Both the position numbers and the translations under genes were made by a program. Source: Pseudooceanicola nitratireducens (GTDB taxonomy: Bacteria; Pseudomonadota; Alphaproteobacteria; Rhodobacterales; Rhodobacteraceae). From it: DNA of 64,000 nt. The notes under the pieces were generated by a model. That model saw only the letters and a program-made list of their open reading frames with translations. It had not been told where the DNA came from and ran no database searches. The first letter of the stretch is position 1, and every line of letters begins with the position of its first letter. The stretch is from NCBI RefSeq assembly GCF_900109195.1, contig NZ_FNZG01000003.1, positions 642,234 to 706,233 on the forward strand. The letters run 5' to 3'. Below, in pieces: positions 63,609 to 64,000 of the stretch.

Positions 63609-63905
63609 GGGGGATGGTCTTGACGGGCAATGGGACGGCGGCAGCTGTCGCGTTTCCGGACTCGGGTGAGGACCTAACACTGCGGGGCTGTGATTTCCGA
63701 GATTGTTCTAATCGCGAAAACGCCTCTTCCCATTTTGACAAATAACAGGCGACGGCCCGACACCAAGGCACTTCTGCTCACGCTCAAGACATGTCCCTGA
63801 AAGACCTTGGCACCCTATGCACAGCTCCTGACACAGCGTCCCCAGAGCGAATCTTATCAAAAATAGAGTCCGAGCCTCATCCCAACCCGCTTGCCAACTG
63901 TCCCC
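63609..63905 (+). other. Intergenic, nothing recognised
   Basis: The composition changes to less GC-rich DNA after comM. A short frame (63614-63745) has a GAGGGGG directly abutting its ATG, too close to be a good site, and its product resembles nothing I know. This stretch leads into the terminal minisatellite. Confidence 0.4.
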
Positions 63906-64000
63906 GAGCGAGGAGCGAGGAGCGAGGAGCGAGGAGCGAGGAGCGAGGAGCGAGGAGCGAGGAGCGAGGAGCGAGGAGCGAGGAGCGAGGAGCGAGGAGC
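63906..64000 (+). repeat. 7-bp minisatellite (GAGCGAG)n running to the window edge
   Basis: Perfect head-to-tail copies of GAGCGAG fill 95 bases, 13.6 copies, without interruption and continue out of the window. The unit length of 7 would shift reading frame between copies, giving the period-7 peptide pattern ERGARSE if translated. Confidence 0.95.

Noticed and set aside
63906..64000. Terminal repeats as a CRISPR array
   Set aside because: Unit is 7 bases with no spacers; it is a simple minisatellite.

Overview
The window is high-GC and gene-dense. It reads as a chromosome of an alphaproteobacterium of the Rhodobacteraceae (Roseobacter-type) group. Supporting signs are a phosphatidylcholine synthase, an iron-sulfur (6-4) photolyase, DUF1150 next to a small heat-shock protein, an RpoHII-like sigma factor, VPLPA-CTERM proteins, a fused ATP sulfurylase/APS kinase and an alphaproteobacterial leuA attenuator. 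This placement is inferred from gene content and family knowledge; no search was run. I recognise no rRNA, tRNA or CRISPR array.

Bases 1-5700 are accessory DNA. A partial PemK/MazF-like gene runs off the left edge behind a GC-rich, repeat-like leader. Next comes an AT-richer two-gene unit on the minus strand: a reverse transcriptase overlapping a SLATT-type membrane effector. This is the best candidate for a defence system in the window. A MobV-like relaxase, a small partner gene and a set of exact-period 106-bp non-coding repeats complete the region.

Bases 5700-35000 are mostly chromosomal. They hold a short asparaginase-like protein, ArsH, thymidine kinase, and a four-gene cluster of zinc peptidase, transglutaminase-DUF2126, ATP-grasp/alpha-E fusion and second transglutaminase. 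They continue with YbjN-proC-csaA-dehydrogenase, lgt-midA-pgeF, a Hint protein, an Lrp regulator, two tandem VPLPA-CTERM paralogues, trxB, an exported C25-like protein, sat-cysC, a methionine aminopeptidase gene with a damaged 5' end, an aspartoacylase-like gene, and hsp20 with DUF1150.

Bases 35000-64000 hold purEK, followed by a second AT-richer insert (2-TM protein plus ImmA/IrrE protease), photolyase, leuA with leader peptide and attenuator, rlmJ, the mreBCD-mrdA-rodA cell-shape operon, an amidase, gatCA, a ceramidase-like protein, pcs, an operon coaBC-dut-moeB-M3 peptidase-pcs, rpoH, two cobalamin genes, a glutathione transferase and comM. The window ends inside a 7-bp minisatellite.

The strongest unexplained signals, apart from the RT-SLATT pair, are small dispersed elements. 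One is a 30-bp hairpin element present three times. One copy lies in frame inside the amidase gene and carries a compensatory base-pair change.
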